This document shows positions 36,547-49,544 of a DNA stretch of 64,000 nt, piece after piece. Made by a program: the position numbers and the translations under genes. This stretch comes from Gordonia araii NBRC 100433 (GTDB lineage Bacteria > Actinomycetota > Actinomycetes > Mycobacteriales > Mycobacteriaceae): the NCBI RefSeq assembly GCF_000241265.1, contig NZ_BAEE01000064.1, positions 1 through 64,000 of the forward strand, read 5' to 3'. The notes under the pieces are model-generated. The model was not told the DNA's origin. It searched no databases and was given only the letters and a program-made list of their open reading frames with translations. Positions within the stretch are counted from its first letter, which is position 1, and each line of letters begins with the position of its first letter.

Positions 36547-38494
36547 CGTTCTCCTGTCTACCCACTGCTAGCGCCTCGTGGACCGTCTTTGCCGTTGTTG
36601 GGCCGATTCCAGGAACCGCGGCGATCTCGTCGACGCTGGCGGCCCGGAGATTCGCCACCGAACCGAAGGCGGTGACCAGGGCCGTCCGGCGCGTCGGCCC
36701 TAGGCCCGGGACGGCATCCAGGGCCGAGGTGGTCATCCGCTTGCTCCGCTTGCTCCGGTGGAAGGTGATGGCGAACCGGTGCGCCTCGTCGCGCACGCGT
36801 TGCAGCATGAACAGCCCCTCGCTGGTGCGCGGCATGATGATCGGTTCGTCGTCGCCGGGCGCCCAGATCTCCTCCATCCGCTTGGCCAGGCCGACGACGG
36901 TGACGTCGGTGATCCCGAGTTCGTCGAGGACCGCCGCGGCGGCGTGCGTCTGCGGCGCACCGCCGTCGACGACGAAAAGGTTTGGCGGATAGGCGAAGCG
37001 GCGAGGTTTGCCGGTTTCCGGATCAACGGCCGAGACGGGAGCATCCGCTTCGGATCGATGGCGCAGGAAGCGGCGCCTGGTGATCTCGGCGATCGAGGCG
37101 ACGTCGTCGGAGCGACCGTCGCCCGCCGCCTCTTTGATCGAGTAGTGGCGGTAGTCGGATTTGCGCGGCAGCCCGTCTTCGAAGACGACGAGCGAGGCGA
37201 CCACGTCGGTGCCCTGGACGTGCGAAATGTCGACGCATTCGATCCGCAGCGGTGCCGAGTCCATCCCCAGATACTCCTGGATCTCGGTGAGTGCCGCAGA
37301 ACGAGAGGTGAGATCGCCGGCCCGGCGCAGCTTGTGCAGGGCCAGCGCCTCGCTGGCATTGCGCTCGACCGTCTCCAACAGGTCGCGCTTGTCGCCGCGC
37401 TGCGGGACGCGCAGCCGGACCCGCGAACCGCGGAGCCCGGTGAGCCACTCGGCCAATTCGTCCGCGTCCTCGGGCAGTTCGGGAACGAGGACTTCCCGGG
37501 GAACCGACTCGCCCAGCTCGCGGCTGGCCGACATGGCGACGGTCGCGTCCTGGTCGGCCTGCGCACCGTAGAACTGGGTGAGGAACTGCTCGACCTGGCT
37601 GCCGAGGGTGTCGTCGTCGGGCCGTTCGACGACCCATCCCCGCTGACCGCGCACCCGCCCGTCCCGGACCTGGAAGACCTGCACCGACGTCTCCAGTTCA
37701 TCGCCGACCATCGCCACGACGTCGGCGTCGGTCCCGTCGCCGAGAACGACCGTCTGCTTCTCCATCGCCCGACGCAGTGCGGTGGCGTCGTCGCGCAGCC
37801 GGGCGGCGCGTTCGAAGTCCAGGTCGTCGGAGGCCTTGCGCATCTGCCGCTCGACGTCGGCGATCATCTTGTCGGTGCGCCCGGACAGGAAATCGCAGAA
37901 GTCGTCGACGATCTCCCGGTGCTCGTCGGCCGTGACCCGCCCGATGCAGGGCGCCGAGCATTTGTCGATGTAACCGAGCAGGCAGGGCCGCCCGATCTGA
38001 TTGTGCCGCTTGAAGACTCCGGCCGAGCAGGTCCGGGCCGGGAACACCCGGGTCAGCAGGTCGAGGGTTTCCCGGATGGCCCACGCGTGGGAGTAGGGCC
38101 CGAAGTAGCGCACACCTTTGCGTCGGGGACCGCGGTAGACGAACAGACGCGGGTACTCCTCGTTGAGGGTGACTGCCAGCATCGGATACGACTTGTCGTC
38201 GCGGTAGCGGACGTTGAACCGCGGATCGAACTCTTTGATCCAGTTGTATTCGAGCTGGAGCGCTTCGACCTCCGTGGTCACCACGGTCCACTCGACCGAA
38301 GCGGCGGTCGTGACCATCTGGTGGGTGCGCGGGTGCAACGACGCGACGTCGGCGAAGTACGAGGTCAGGCGGGAGCGCAGGCTCTTGGCCTTGCCGACGT
38401 AGATGACCCGGCCGTGGGGATCCCGGAACTTGTACACCCCTGGCTGGGTGGGGATCGACCCTGGCGCGGGTCGGTAGGTCGAGGGATCGGGCAC
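36539..38494 (-). CDS. uvrC: Excinuclease ABC subunit C
   Basis: 651 residues. GIY-YIG nuclease domain at the N-terminus ([29 protein letters not shown]), Cys-rich segment [20 protein letters not shown] helix pair ([21 protein letters not shown]), the RNase H-like second nuclease with [24 protein letters not shown] and [11 protein letters not shown], and a C-terminal helix-hairpin-helix pair. It makes both incisions in nucleotide excision repair after UvrAB loading. Confidence 0.97.
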   Translation of the reverse strand: MPDPSTYRPAPGSIPTQPGVYKFRDPHGRVIYVGKAKSLRSRLTSYFADVASLHPRTHQMVTTAASVEWTVVTTEVEALQLEYNWIKEFDPRFNVRYRDDKSYPMLAVTLNEEYPRLFVYRGPRRKGVRYFGPYSHAWAIRETLDLLTRVFPARTCSAGVFKRHNQIGRPCLLGYIDKCSAPCIGRVTADEHREIVDDFCDFLSGRTDKMIADVERQMRKASDDLDFERAARLRDDATALRRAMEKQTVVLGDGTDADVVAMVGDELETSVQVFQVRDGRVRGQRGWVVERPDDDTLGSQVEQFLTQFYGAQADQDATVAMSASRELGESVPREVLVPELPEDADELAEWLTGLRGSRVRLRVPQRGDKRDLLETVERNASEALALHKLRRAGDLTSRSAALTEIQEYLGMDSAPLRIECVDISHVQGTDVVASLVVFEDGLPRKSDYRHYSIKEAAGDGRSDDVASIAEITRRRFLRHRSEADAPVSAVDPETGKPRRFAYPPNLFVVDGGAPQTHAAAAVLDELGITDVTVVGLAKRMEEIWAPGDDEPIIMPRTSEGLFMLQRVRDEAHRFAITFHRSKRSKRMTTSALDAVPGLGPTRRTALVTAFGSVANLRAASVDEIAAVPGIGPTTAKTVHEALAVGRQENDD

Positions 38495-38557
38495 GGGTCC
38501 CAGGTTAGTCGCCGGTGCCGACAGTGTTTGCCCGCCTCGATCCGCGCGGGTGACCGG

Positions 38558-40848
<2,291 letters not shown>

Positions 40849-40856
<8 letters not shown>

Positions 40857-41448
40857 TCTTGCCTCCGGTCAACCGCTCGACGTACTTGGCGATCACGTCG
40901 GCTTCCAGATTCACCGGTGTGCCGACCTGCGCCTGGCCTAGGTTGGTGTGCTGCAGTGTCGTCGGGATCAGCGAGACCTCGAACCAGTCCTCGCCGACCG
41001 CGGACACGGTCAGGGAAACGCCGTCGACCGTGATCGAGCCCTTCTCGACGACGTACCGGTCCAGATGCTCGGGCAGCGCGATGCGGATGACGGTCCAGTT
41101 CTGGGCCGGAGCGATCTCGGCGATCGTCCCGACCCCGTCGACGTGTCCCTGCACGATGTGCCCGCCGAATCGCCCGTCGGCGCGCATGGCCCGTTCCAGG
41201 TTCACCGACGCCCCGACGCCGAGGTCGGCCAACGAGCTGCGCCGCAGGGTCTCGGCCATCACGTCGACCGCGAACTCGCCGTCGGCGGTCAGCTCGGTGA
41301 CGGTCAGACAGACACCGTTGACGGCGATGGAATCGCCGAACGCGGCGTCGCTGGTGACGGTGGGACCGCGGACGGTCAGCCGCGCGGCCTCGGTCAGCTC
41401 CGTCTTGGCGGTGATGGTCCCGCGTTCTTCGACGATTCCGGTGAACAC
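40849..41448 (-). CDS. ribE: Riboflavin synthase, alpha chain
   Basis: 199 residues from GTG 41448 with GAGGAG in front. Two lumazine-binding repeats, [12 protein letters not shown]...[14 protein letters not shown] and [16 protein letters not shown]...[14 protein letters not shown], dismutate two lumazine molecules into riboflavin. First gene of the ribE-ribBA-ribH run and placed about 98 bases after an FMN riboswitch. Confidence 0.96.
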
Positions 41449-41545
41449 GTCGACTCCTCTCCTGCGCTCCACAGCGCTGCCATGGCGAGTCTGCGGGGAG
41501 GGGCGCGAGGGCGCCGAGGCGGGACGGCTGACGCGCCGCCGCGGT

Positions 41546-41694
41546 GTTCTCTCACATCCGGACTATGACCGTCGGCTCCGGATTCACACCGGATCTGCTG
41601 TCCCCGCAATCAGCCGTGGCCTATGCGGGCGCTCGCGGGCTCGATCGAAATTCGATCATCACCGCCGGTAGGGAATTGCACCCTGCCCCGAGAA
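41546..41694 (-). ncRNA. FMN riboswitch (RFN element)
   Basis: Read on the minus strand, the conserved blocks occur in order: GGGGCAGGGTGCAATTCCC and TACCGGCGGT at the 5' side, GAGCCCGCGAGC, then CAGATCCGGTGTGAATCCGG and AGCCGACGGT, and at the 3' end AGTCCGGATG-GAGAGAAC. FMN binding closes the junction. A GC-rich leader (41449-41545) follows, which can form a hairpin before the ribE ribosome binding site, so ribE-ribBA-ribH should be switched off by excess flavin. Confidence 0.95.
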
Positions 41695-41816
41695 CTCTGT
41701 AGAAAACGCTAGCACGCGAGGCAAATCCGCTGCAGCCGCGACCGGCTTCCGATCACGCCGAACGCAAGTTCGCGACCCTCGCCTGCGTGCGGTAGGGCTG
41801 TGCCATGCTTTCGGTC

Positions 41817-42047
41817 ATGGCGAACAACACGCAAGGCACGAGCTTCCTCGGTTCCGTCCTCAACCTGGTCAAGAAGCACTGGTTCCCGCTCGCGGTGGCG
41901 ATCATCGCGATCGCCTTCATCGCGCTCAACCGGGTACCGGCGGAAGTCAACTTCCTGTTCTTCCGGGTCGACATCGCGCTGTGGCTCGCCCTCACGGTCG
42001 CGTCCGTACTGGGCCTGATCGTCGGGCTGTTCGTTGCGCGCAAGTAG
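41817..42047 (+). CDS. Small LapA-like two-helix membrane protein
   Basis: 76 residues from ATG 41817 (ATG 41805 also in frame). Two membrane helices (about 18-36 and 47-70) with the DUF1049/LapA-type pattern HWFPLAVAIIAIAFIALNRVPAEVNFLFFRVDIALWLAL. It is the only plus-strand gene between 26042 and the right edge that looks real. Role unknown; family members sit in the envelope. Confidence 0.7.
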   Translation: MANNTQGTSFLGSVLNLVKKHWFPLAVAIIAIAFIALNRVPAEVNFLFFRVDIALWLALTVASVLGLIVGLFVARK

Positions 42048-42070
42048 CTCGATCACCCGTCGCTCCCCGA

Positions 42071-43093
42071 TCAGGCATCGGGGCTCGGGCGCAGCGTCAT
42101 CCGCACGTCGTCGCCGAGCCGGCGGACGTCGACCGTCATGAACCGGTGCGCCTGCGCCAGCGTGGCGACGGTCGAATCGTCGACGGCGTTGGCCCCGGCG
42201 CCGAGCAGCACCGGCGCGACGTAGGCGTGCACCTCGTCGACCAGGCCGGCGGCGAGGAAGGCGCCGATGATCCGGGGCCCGCCTTCGACGAGGACCGACA
42301 GCGCGTCCGGAACCGCCGCCAGCACGTCGGCCGGGTCGTGGGAGTCGACGACGACGGTCGGAGCCGCGTCGTCGAGGATCCGCGCGGATTCCGGGATCGT
42401 GCGGTTGCCCATGATGATCCGCGTCGGCTGGTGCGGGCGCGGTGACCCGTCGGGCTCGCGGGCGGTGAGCGCGGGGTCGTCGGCAAGTACCGTGCCGGTG
42501 CCGACGACGATGGCGTCGAGACCGGCGCGCACGTCGTGGGCGTCGGCGCGCGCCTGCTCACCGGTGATCCACCTGCTGGTTCCGTCCGGAGCAGCCGTAC
42601 GGCCGTCGACGGTCGCGGCGACCTTCGCGATCACGAGCGGGCGCCCGGTGCGCTGACGGTGCAGCCAGGCCCGCAGGGGCCCGTCGGCGGCCGCGGCGGC
42701 GCCGACGCCCGACACGACCTCCAGACCGGCGTCCCGGAGGGTTTGCGCACCGCCTGAAGCCTGCGGATTCGGATCGCCGAGCGCGTACACGACCCGCGCG
42801 ACCCCGGCGTCGACGAGTGCCTGCGCACACGGCCCGGTGCGGCCCTGGTGGTTGCAGGGCTCGAGGGTCACGACGACGGTCGACCCGCGGGCCTGCTCCC
42901 CCGCCGCCTCCAGCGCGACGACTTCGGCGTGGGGTCCGCCGGCCGGACGGGTGTATCCGGACGCGATGACCTCTCCGCGTTCGCCGACGATCACGGCGCC
43001 CACCGGCGGATTCGGGGTCGACGAGCCCGCCGCCGCACGGGACTCGGCGATGGCGCGGGTCATCGCGTCGACGAGAAGCTGATCCGGTGCCAT
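42071..43093 (-). CDS. ribD: Bifunctional riboflavin deaminase/reductase
   Basis: 340 residues. N-terminal zinc deaminase with PNPPVGAVIV, HAEVVALEAAG and TLEPCNHQGRTGPCAQALVDAGV; C-terminal reductase with VIAKVAATVDGRTAAPDGTSRWITG, VLADDPALTAR and LVEGGPRIIGAFLAAGLVDE. It carries out the two steps after GTP cyclohydrolase II. Encoded away from the riboswitch-controlled genes, 10 bases after rpe, so it probably is not under the same FMN control. Confidence 0.96.
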   Translation of the reverse strand: MAPDQLLVDAMTRAIAESRAAAGSSTPNPPVGAVIVGERGEVIASGYTRPAGGPHAEVVALEAAGEQARGSTVVVTLEPCNHQGRTGPCAQALVDAGVARVVYALGDPNPQASGGAQTLRDAGLEVVSGVGAAAAADGPLRAWLHRQRTGRPLVIAKVAATVDGRTAAPDGTSRWITGEQARADAHDVRAGLDAIVVGTGTVLADDPALTAREPDGSPRPHQPTRIIMGNRTIPESARILDDAAPTVVVDSHDPADVLAAVPDALSVLVEGGPRIIGAFLAAGLVDEVHAYVAPVLLGAGANAVDDSTVATLAQAHRFMTVDVRRLGDDVRMTLRPSPDA

Positions 43094-43102
43094 CGGCGCG
43101 GC

Positions 43103-43795
43103 CTAGTCGGCGACGGTGGTCGGCCAGTGGGCGGCCGCCTGCGCGCGGAGCGCCGCGACGGCCCGCCCGGGGTCGTCGGCGCTGTAGACGGCCGAGCCGG
43201 CGACGAAACAGTCGACGCCGGCCTCCGCGGCCTGTTCGATGGTGTCGGCGTTGATGCCGCCGTCGATCTCCACCAGGACGCTCAGGTCGCCCGCGTCGAC
43301 GAGGGCCCGCACGGTGCGCACCTTGGACAGCACCTCGGGGATGAAGCTCTGGCCTCCGAAGCCGGGCTCGACGCTCATCACCAGCAACGTGTCGACGTCG
43401 CGCAGGATCTCCAGATACGGCTCGAGGTCGGTGCCCGGCTTGATAGCGAGGCCGGCCTTCCCCCCGGCCGCGCGGATGTCGCGTGCGACGGCGAGCGGGT
43501 CGTCGGTCGCCTCGGCGTGGAAGGTGACGTTGTAGGCCCCCGCTTCGGCGTAGGGCGGTGCCCACCGACCGGGGTCCTCGATCATCAGGTGGCAGTCGAG
43601 CGGGATATCGGTCGCGTTGAGCAGGCTCTCGACGACGGGTAGGCCGAGAGTCAGATTGGGCACGAAATGCGCGTCCATGACGTCCACGTGCAGCCAGTCG
43701 GAACCCGTCACCGCTTCCGCCTCCGCCGCCAGATTGGCGAAGTCCGCGGACAGGATGGACGGAGCGATCATCGGGACGCTGGGACGCTGGCACAT
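43103..43795 (-). CDS. rpe: Ribulose-phosphate 3-epimerase
   Basis: 230 residues from ATG 43795 (Met9 at 43771 is another possible start). TIM barrel with [10 protein letters not shown], metal ligands in [20 protein letters not shown] and [24 protein letters not shown] and VEIDGGIN. Usual HFVPN-TFG differs only slightly. Interconverts ribulose and xylulose 5-phosphate in the pentose phosphate pathway. Confidence 0.96.
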   Translation of the reverse strand: MCQRPSVPMIAPSILSADFANLAAEAEAVTGSDWLHVDVMDAHFVPNLTLGLPVVESLLNATDIPLDCHLMIEDPGRWAPPYAEAGAYNVTFHAEATDDPLAVARDIRAAGGKAGLAIKPGTDLEPYLEILRDVDTLLVMSVEPGFGGQSFIPEVLSKVRTVRALVDAGDLSVLVEIDGGINADTIEQAAEAGVDCFVAGSAVYSADDPGRAVAALRAQAAAHWPTTVAD

Positions 43796-43805
43796 GCCGA
43801 TCAGT

Positions 43806-45212
43806 CTATGTCTGCGCTTCGCCGGGGCGGCGCAGTGCCGCGAGGTACATCGCGTCCGTGCCGTGGAGATGAGGCCACAGCTGCACGTGCGGTCCGGGTC
43901 CGAGGTCGGGGACGGCCATCCCATCGGTCTGGACGAATCCGCGGGCGTCGATGACCGTCGCGCCGGTCGTCGCGCACACCGCGTCGACCACCCCGACGGT
44001 CTCCGCAGGATGCGGCGAGCAGGTCGAGTAGACGACGGCTCCGCCCGGCCGGACCAGCGCCAACGCTTCGGTCAGCAGGGCGCGCTGCAGCGGCACCAGC
44101 TCGTCGACGTCGGACGGCCGGCGCCGCCACCGGGCCTCGGGCCGCCTGCGCAACGAACCGAGACCGCTGCACGGGGCGTCGACCAGCACGCGGTCGTAGC
44201 CCGGCGTCAGACCGGGATCGCGGCCGTCGCCGACGATGACCGTCACCGGCAGGTCCGCGGTGAGCGAACGAATCAGCTCGGCGCGGTGCTCGGAGATCTC
44301 CACGGCATCGAGGTGGGCACCGCTGATCTGTGCCAGTGATCCGATGAGCGCGGCCTTGCCGCCGGGTCCGGCACACAGGTCGAGCCAACGGCCGCGATCG
44401 GGGCCGTTGAGCTCGGCACGGGTGAGGGCCAGGGCGACGAGTTGGCTGCCTTCGTCCTGGACACCGGCGAGGCCTTCGCGCACGGCGTCCAGCTGACCGG
44501 GATCGCCCCCTGGCAGGTAGACGCAGTAGGGCGACCATCTGCCCTCGTCACCGCCGCACATGGCCGCCAGCTCGGCGGCGCTGACCTGGCCGGGCCGCGC
44601 CACCAAGTGCACCTCGGGCCGGGCGTCATCCGCGGCCAGCGCTGCCTGCAGCGAGCCGACCGAACCGCCGAGCGCCTCGGTGAAGACGTCGGCGATCCAT
44701 CGCGGATGCGAGTAGCGGAAGGCCAGATGCCCGACGGGGTCCTCGGCGATCGACGGGGCGAGCTCGTCGGCCCACAGATCCTCGTCCCGCTGGGAGACCT
44801 TGCGCAGCACGGCGTTGACGAAGCCCGCGGGACCTTGGCCGTCCTCGGCGCGGACCAGGTCGACCGACGTCGAGACGGCGGCGTGGGAGCCGATCCTGGT
44901 TCGCAGGAGCTGGTAGGCGCCCAGCCGCAACACGTCGAGCAGGCGGCCGTCGATCTCGGCAACCGGGCGGCCGGCGGCCGCGGCGATCACGGCGTCGAGC
45001 GTGCCTTGCGCGCGGGCGGTGCCGTAGGCCAATTCGGTGGCGAGCGCGGCGTCGCGCCCGGTGATCCCCCGCTCGCGCAGCAGGGAGGGCAGCAGGAGGT
45101 TCGCGTACGCGTCGCGCTCGCGCACGGCCCGCAGCACGTCGCGGGCAGCCTCCCTGGCGGCGTCGGCCGCCTTGTCGCGGAGCTTCCCGCCCCCGCGGCG
45201 GTCCGTGGTCAT
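43806..45212 (-). CDS. rsmB: 16S rRNA m5C967 methyltransferase (RsmB/Sun family)
   Basis: 468 residues. N-terminal NusB-like RNA-binding domain (about 1-150, [34 protein letters not shown]), then a Rossmann methyltransferase with the SAM site [14 protein letters not shown], the cysteine of [19 protein letters not shown] and the catalytic [15 protein letters not shown]. Its stop lies 10 bases before rpe; its start overlaps the fmt stop by 4 bases. Confidence 0.95.
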   Translation of the reverse strand: MTTDRRGGGKLRDKAADAAREAARDVLRAVRERDAYANLLLPSLLRERGITGRDAALATELAYGTARAQGTLDAVIAAAAGRPVAEIDGRLLDVLRLGAYQLLRTRIGSHAAVSTSVDLVRAEDGQGPAGFVNAVLRKVSQRDEDLWADELAPSIAEDPVGHLAFRYSHPRWIADVFTEALGGSVGSLQAALAADDARPEVHLVARPGQVSAAELAAMCGGDEGRWSPYCVYLPGGDPGQLDAVREGLAGVQDEGSQLVALALTRAELNGPDRGRWLDLCAGPGGKAALIGSLAQISGAHLDAVEISEHRAELIRSLTADLPVTVIVGDGRDPGLTPGYDRVLVDAPCSGLGSLRRRPEARWRRRPSDVDELVPLQRALLTEALALVRPGGAVVYSTCSPHPAETVGVVDAVCATTGATVIDARGFVQTDGMAVPDLGPGPHVQLWPHLHGTDAMYLAALRRPGEAQT

Positions 45213-46180
45213 CGGAGCACCTGCCCGGGTGCGAGACGCGCACCGCGCGCCCAGTCCGCCGCCGGCATCTGTTTCTTGCCCGGCGGCACCACCCAGGTCA
45301 GGGCGACCACGTCGTCGGCGGTTCCGACGTAGAGGGCCTTCTTCGCGACGGCCAGCTCCCCCGGTGCCAGCGATTCCGGCGCACCGGGTTCACCGGCCAC
45401 GCCGCGGCGCAGCGGTCCGACGCGCAGGCGCAGTTCGCCGTCGCGCGCGTCGATGACTGCCCAAGCTCCCGGCTCCGGCGTGTGGGCCCGGATCAGGCGA
45501 TCGACGATGTGGGCCGGTCGTCCCCACACGATGCGGGCGTCCTCGACGCTGATCTTCGGGGCGTAGGAGACGTCGTGATCCGGCTGGGGCACCGGCGAGA
45601 GCTCGCCGGCCTCGATGCCGTCGAGGGTGGCGACCAGTAGGCGGGACCCGGACTCGGCGAGGCGGTCCAGCAGTTCACCGCTCGTCTCGGTCGGCTCGAT
45701 GTCGGTGGTCAGGGTGCCGTAGACCGGCCCGGTGTCGAGTCCGGCCTCGAGCCGGAACGTGGTGGCGCCGGTGGTTGTGTCGCCCGCGGCGACGGCCGCC
45801 TGCACCGGCGCGGCGCCGCGCCACGCCGGCAACAGCGAGAAGTGCAGGTTGATCCAGCCGTGTGCCGGCACGTCCAGAAGGGCTGGCGGCACCAGCGCGC
45901 CGTAGGCCACCACGGCCGCGCAGTCGGGCGCCCAGCGTTCGAGCGCGGCCAGCACCGTGGGATCGGCTTCGCCGTCGCGGGACAATCGCTCCGGTGTCAG
46001 CACCTCGATGCCCAGCTCGTCCGCGCGTCGTGCGACCTCGCTGCGGACGACCTTGCGCCCGCGGCCGGACACCGCGTCCGGGCGGGACAGGACACCGACG
46101 ACCTCGTGATCGGAAGATTCGTGCAGGGCGTTCAGCGAGGGCACCGCGACTGCTGGTGTGCCGGCGAAGATGACGCGCAT
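45209..46180 (-). CDS. fmt: Methionyl-tRNA formyltransferase
   Basis: 323 residues. [18 protein letters not shown] at the start, catalytic Asn-His-Asp signature region [35 protein letters not shown], and a C-terminal OB-like tRNA-binding domain. Formylates initiator Met-tRNA. It is adjacent to priA without a gap (priA stop at 46181). Confidence 0.97.
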   Translation of the reverse strand: MRVIFAGTPAVAVPSLNALHESSDHEVVGVLSRPDAVSGRGRKVVRSEVARRADELGIEVLTPERLSRDGEADPTVLAALERWAPDCAAVVAYGALVPPALLDVPAHGWINLHFSLLPAWRGAAPVQAAVAAGDTTTGATTFRLEAGLDTGPVYGTLTTDIEPTETSGELLDRLAESGSRLLVATLDGIEAGELSPVPQPDHDVSYAPKISVEDARIVWGRPAHIVDRLIRAHTPEPGAWAVIDARDGELRLRVGPLRRGVAGEPGAPESLAPGELAVAKKALYVGTADDVVALTWVVPPGKKQMPAADWARGARLAPGQVLR

Positions 46181-48214
46181 TCAGCCAATAGTAGGCGGGT
46201 CGACTTGAACCCTGAGCGGCCCGCCGTCGTGGGCGCCCGCACGACGGGCCTGGGCCCGGCCCAACGCCCCGGCCAACGCACGGCCGTGCCGCCGATCGAC
46301 GCGCAGCAGCACCCGCTCGACCTCCTCCCCCGCGCCGAGTTCGCCGGCGGGGGCGCGGACTCCGCGCGGGAGCGGCACCGGGCCGAGCACACCGGTGTCC
46401 TCGGGCAGCTCGAGCAGATCGAGGAACTGCCTGATAGCCGCCGGGGTGCCGTCGACCGAGGCCATCGTCACCGCGGGCGGAAAACCGAGTTCCGCGCGCT
46501 GGGACAACTGTTCTTCGGCGAAGGTCACCGGGTCCCAGCGCACGAGCGCCTGCACCGGCGGGAGATCGTTGTCCGCCAGCAACACGACGTTCCCACCGTC
46601 GGCCGCTGGGCGTGCCAGCGCCGCGATGGCGAACCAGTGCCGGGCCGCGTCCTCGTCCGCACGCAGGTCCTCGCGATCCAGATGCGCCCAGGTGTCGACG
46701 GCGATCACCGTGCCGTAGCCGCTGACGGCCCCGTCCCCCGTCGCGGCGACGACGGGTTCGGCACCGGGTGTCGCGACGACGAGCCGCGCTTCGTCGGACA
46801 CCGAGTCGACGAGTCTGGAGCCGTCGCTGGTCACCACCGGTACCCCGCGGAAGGCGCGGCCCAGCTCCTCGGCCGTGCGGGCGGCCCCGATCGACCGGGC
46901 GCGGATCTCGGTGGAACCGCACGCGGCGCATCGGGGCGCCGGGTCGACTCGGCCGCACCAGCGGCACGCGACGACCCGATCTTCAGCCATGGCGAGCGGC
47001 CCGTGGCAGGACCGGCAGCGCGCGTGCGTGCGGCATTTCGCGCAGGCGAGTGACGGCAGGTACCCGCGACGCGGGACGCTGATGAGAACGGGTTGGCCCG
47101 CGTCGAGGCTGGTGCGCGCCAGGCGAAAGGCGAACTCGGGCACCCGCGCCAGCCGGACCAGCGGATCGTTGCCGATCGCCCGATTCTCGTCGGCGATGCC
47201 CTGGACGCGCGGCCCGCGGCGGCGCACGGCGGCGCGATCGGCGGTGATGCCGTGCGCCCAGCCCGCGGCGACGAGCGCCTGTGCCTCGGTGGTCCTGCCG
47301 TAGCCACCGAGGAGCAGGCCGCACTGCTGCTGGTGGCTGCGCAGCACGGCCACTTCGCGGGGGTGGGGGTACGGGGCGCGGGGCTCGTCGAGGCTCGGGT
47401 CGCCGTCGTCCCAGACGATCACCAGCCCCAGGTCGTGGACCGGCGCGAAGACCGCGCTGCGCGTGCCCAGCACGACGCGGGCCGTACCGCGCAGCGCCGC
47501 GAGCCAGCGCCGGTACCGTGCCGTCGGGCCGAGCCCGGCCGCGAGCGTCACGCAGCGATCCCCCAACGGCGCACACGCGAGCTCCAGCCGGTCCAGGTCG
47601 CGCTGATCCGGAACGACCGCGATCACCCCCCGACCGGACGCCACGGCGTGGCCGATCATCTCGGCCAGGCGCAGGGGCCAGTTCTCGCCCGGTGCCGCCT
47701 GCCATGCGGCGCGCGGAGCCCGGCCCTCGGCGACCGCGGTCGCGAAGGCGTGCCCTCCCCGGTAGTCGGCCCAGTCCGGCAGCTCCGGGCACGGGTCGAG
47801 AAAGGGCGCGGGGTCGGCAGACGACGGATCTTCCTTCTCGGTCCGCGCGTGCCTCGGCGGTACGGCGAGCCGCACGACGTCCGACATCGTCCCGGCATAG
47901 CGGTCGGCGACGGCCCGGCACAGGGTCGCGACCTCCGGGGCCAGCACGGGCTCCGGCGACACGACGCGATCGATCCAGCCGAGCTTGCCGTCGTGTTCGC
48001 TCGTCCCGTGGCGCGACAGCAGGAAGGCATCGACGAGCCGGCCGGAGAAACGGACGCGCAGGCGAGCGCCGGGCACCGCATCGGCGTCCTGTTCGGCGTC
48101 GACGAGGTAGTCGAACGGTCGGTCCAGGTGGGCGAGCCCGAGCATCGGGAGCACCTGCGCGACCGGCAGCTTCGGTGCGGGTGTGCGCGACCCGGACTCC
48201 ACGCGAGGCCTCAC
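46181..48214 (-). CDS. priA: PriA-type primosome protein with degenerate helicase domain
   Basis: 677 residues from GTG 48214; GTG 48202 or the longer frame to 48286 (overlapping metK) are alternatives. The N-terminal DNA-binding part (VAQVLPMLGLAHLDRPFDYLVD) and the zinc module (CAKCRTHARCRSCHGPLAM...CRWCG...CAACGS) are kept. The Walker A GxTGSGKTE is replaced by AVASGRGVIAVVPDQ and the DEAH box by DDGD, so it should not hydrolyse ATP. Loss of helicase motifs is known for actinobacterial PriA. Probably a structural replication-restart factor. Confidence 0.92.
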   Translation of the reverse strand: MRPRVESGSRTPAPKLPVAQVLPMLGLAHLDRPFDYLVDAEQDADAVPGARLRVRFSGRLVDAFLLSRHGTSEHDGKLGWIDRVVSPEPVLAPEVATLCRAVADRYAGTMSDVVRLAVPPRHARTEKEDPSSADPAPFLDPCPELPDWADYRGGHAFATAVAEGRAPRAAWQAAPGENWPLRLAEMIGHAVASGRGVIAVVPDQRDLDRLELACAPLGDRCVTLAAGLGPTARYRRWLAALRGTARVVLGTRSAVFAPVHDLGLVIVWDDGDPSLDEPRAPYPHPREVAVLRSHQQQCGLLLGGYGRTTEAQALVAAGWAHGITADRAAVRRRGPRVQGIADENRAIGNDPLVRLARVPEFAFRLARTSLDAGQPVLISVPRRGYLPSLACAKCRTHARCRSCHGPLAMAEDRVVACRWCGRVDPAPRCAACGSTEIRARSIGAARTAEELGRAFRGVPVVTSDGSRLVDSVSDEARLVVATPGAEPVVAATGDGAVSGYGTVIAVDTWAHLDREDLRADEDAARHWFAIAALARPAADGGNVVLLADNDLPPVQALVRWDPVTFAEEQLSQRAELGFPPAVTMASVDGTPAAIRQFLDLLELPEDTGVLGPVPLPRGVRAPAGELGAGEEVERVLLRVDRRHGRALAGALGRAQARRAGAHDGGPLRVQVDPPTIG

Positions 48215-48234
48215 ACGAGGGCGTTCGGCCCGGC

Positions 48235-49443
48235 TCAGAGCCCGGCCGCGGCCTTCAGCTCCGCGGCCTTGTTCGTCCGCTCCCACGGCAGGTCGAGGTC
48301 GGTACGCCCGAAATGGCCGTAGGCGGCCGTCGGCGCGTAGGTCGTGTGCAGCAGATCCAGGTCGCGCACGATCGCACCCGGGCGCAGGTCGAAGACCTGG
48401 GTGATCGCCTTCTGGATCAGCTCGGGATCGACCTTCTCGGTGCCGAAGGTCTCCACGAAGAGACCGACCGGGGCGGCCTTGCCGATCGCGTAGGCGACCT
48501 GCACCTCGATCCGGCTGGCCAATCCGGCGGCGACCGCGTTCTTGGCCACCCAGCGCATCGCGTAGGCGGCGCTGCGGTCGACCTTTGACGGGTCCTTGCC
48601 GGAGAACGCACCGCCCCCGTGGCGGGCCATCCCGCCGTAGGTGTCGACGATGATCTTGCGGCCGGTCAGACCCGCGTCGCCCATGGGGCCGCCCAGCACG
48701 AAGCTGCCGGTCGGGTTGACCAGCAACCGCGGCGCGGAGGTGTCGAGTCCGTCGACGGTGAACTCCGCCAGCACCGGCGCCAGCACCTTGTCGCGGAGCG
48801 CGGGCGCCAGAACGGTATCGCGGTCGATGCCTTCACTGTGCTGCGTGGAGATCACCACGGTGTCCAGCCGGACCGGCTTGTCACCGGCGTATTCGATGGT
48901 GACCTGCGTCTTGCCGTCGGGCCGCAGGTAGTCCAGCTCGCCGCTCTTGCGGACCTCGGTCAGCTTGCGCGAAAGGCGATGGGCCAGCGCGATGGGGACG
49001 GGCATGTACTCGGGGGTCTCGTCGGTGGCGTAACCGAACATCAGGCCCTGGTCGCCCGCGCCCTGCTTGTCCAGGTCGTCACCGTCGGAGCCGGTCTGTG
49101 TCTCGTGCGAATCGGTGAGGCCCTGGTTGATCTCCGGGGACTGCGCGCCGATCGCGACATTGACCCCGCACGACGCGCCGTCGAAACCCTTCGTCGACGA
49201 GTCGTAGCCGATGTCGAGGATGCGCTCGCGCACGATGGTGGGGATATCGGCGTAGGCGATCGTGTTCACCTCGCCGGCGACATGCACCTGGCCGGTCGTC
49301 ACCAAGGTCTCGACCGCCACCTTCGCGTTCGGATCCTTGGAGAGCAGCGCGTCGAGGATGGAGTCGCTGATCGCGTCGCAAATCTTGTCGGGGTGTCCCT
49401 CGGTGACGGATTCACTGGTGAACAGTCGCGACGAGATTGTCAT
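48235..49443 (-). CDS. metK: S-adenosylmethionine synthetase
   Basis: 402 residues. [21 protein letters not shown], the methionine-site [15 protein letters not shown] and the P-loop-like [23 protein letters not shown] are all intact. Makes SAM from methionine and ATP with K+ and Mg2+. No SAM riboswitch is visible in the 101-base gap upstream, only a GC hairpin at 49468-49488. Confidence 0.97.
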   Translation of the reverse strand: MTISSRLFTSESVTEGHPDKICDAISDSILDALLSKDPNAKVAVETLVTTGQVHVAGEVNTIAYADIPTIVRERILDIGYDSSTKGFDGASCGVNVAIGAQSPEINQGLTDSHETQTGSDGDDLDKQGAGDQGLMFGYATDETPEYMPVPIALAHRLSRKLTEVRKSGELDYLRPDGKTQVTIEYAGDKPVRLDTVVISTQHSEGIDRDTVLAPALRDKVLAPVLAEFTVDGLDTSAPRLLVNPTGSFVLGGPMGDAGLTGRKIIVDTYGGMARHGGGAFSGKDPSKVDRSAAYAMRWVAKNAVAAGLASRIEVQVAYAIGKAAPVGLFVETFGTEKVDPELIQKAITQVFDLRPGAIVRDLDLLHTTYAPTAAYGHFGRTDLDLPWERTNKAAELKAAAGL

Positions 49444-49467
49444 CGGTTCCCTCTCGAGCCTTCTCGC

Positions 49468-49488
49468 GCCGATCGCCTGCCGATCGGC
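49468..49488 (-). terminator. Perfect 8-5-8 hairpin between coaBC and metK
   Basis: GCCGATCG (49468-49475) and CGATCGGC (49481-49488) are exact reverse complements. It lies 57 bases after the coaBC stop and 25 bases before the metK start. No T-tract follows, so it may be a U-less terminator of the upstream operon or a metK leader element. Confidence 0.5.
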
Positions 49489-49544
49489 TCAAAACAAGTC
49501 CAACCTACATGCCCGCGCGGACCGCAGCGGGTGACGGTCGTCGC

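Noticed and set aside
49444-49544. Possible SAM riboswitch before metK
   Set aside because: Only 101 bases and one simple hairpin; none of the conserved SAM riboswitch blocks is present.
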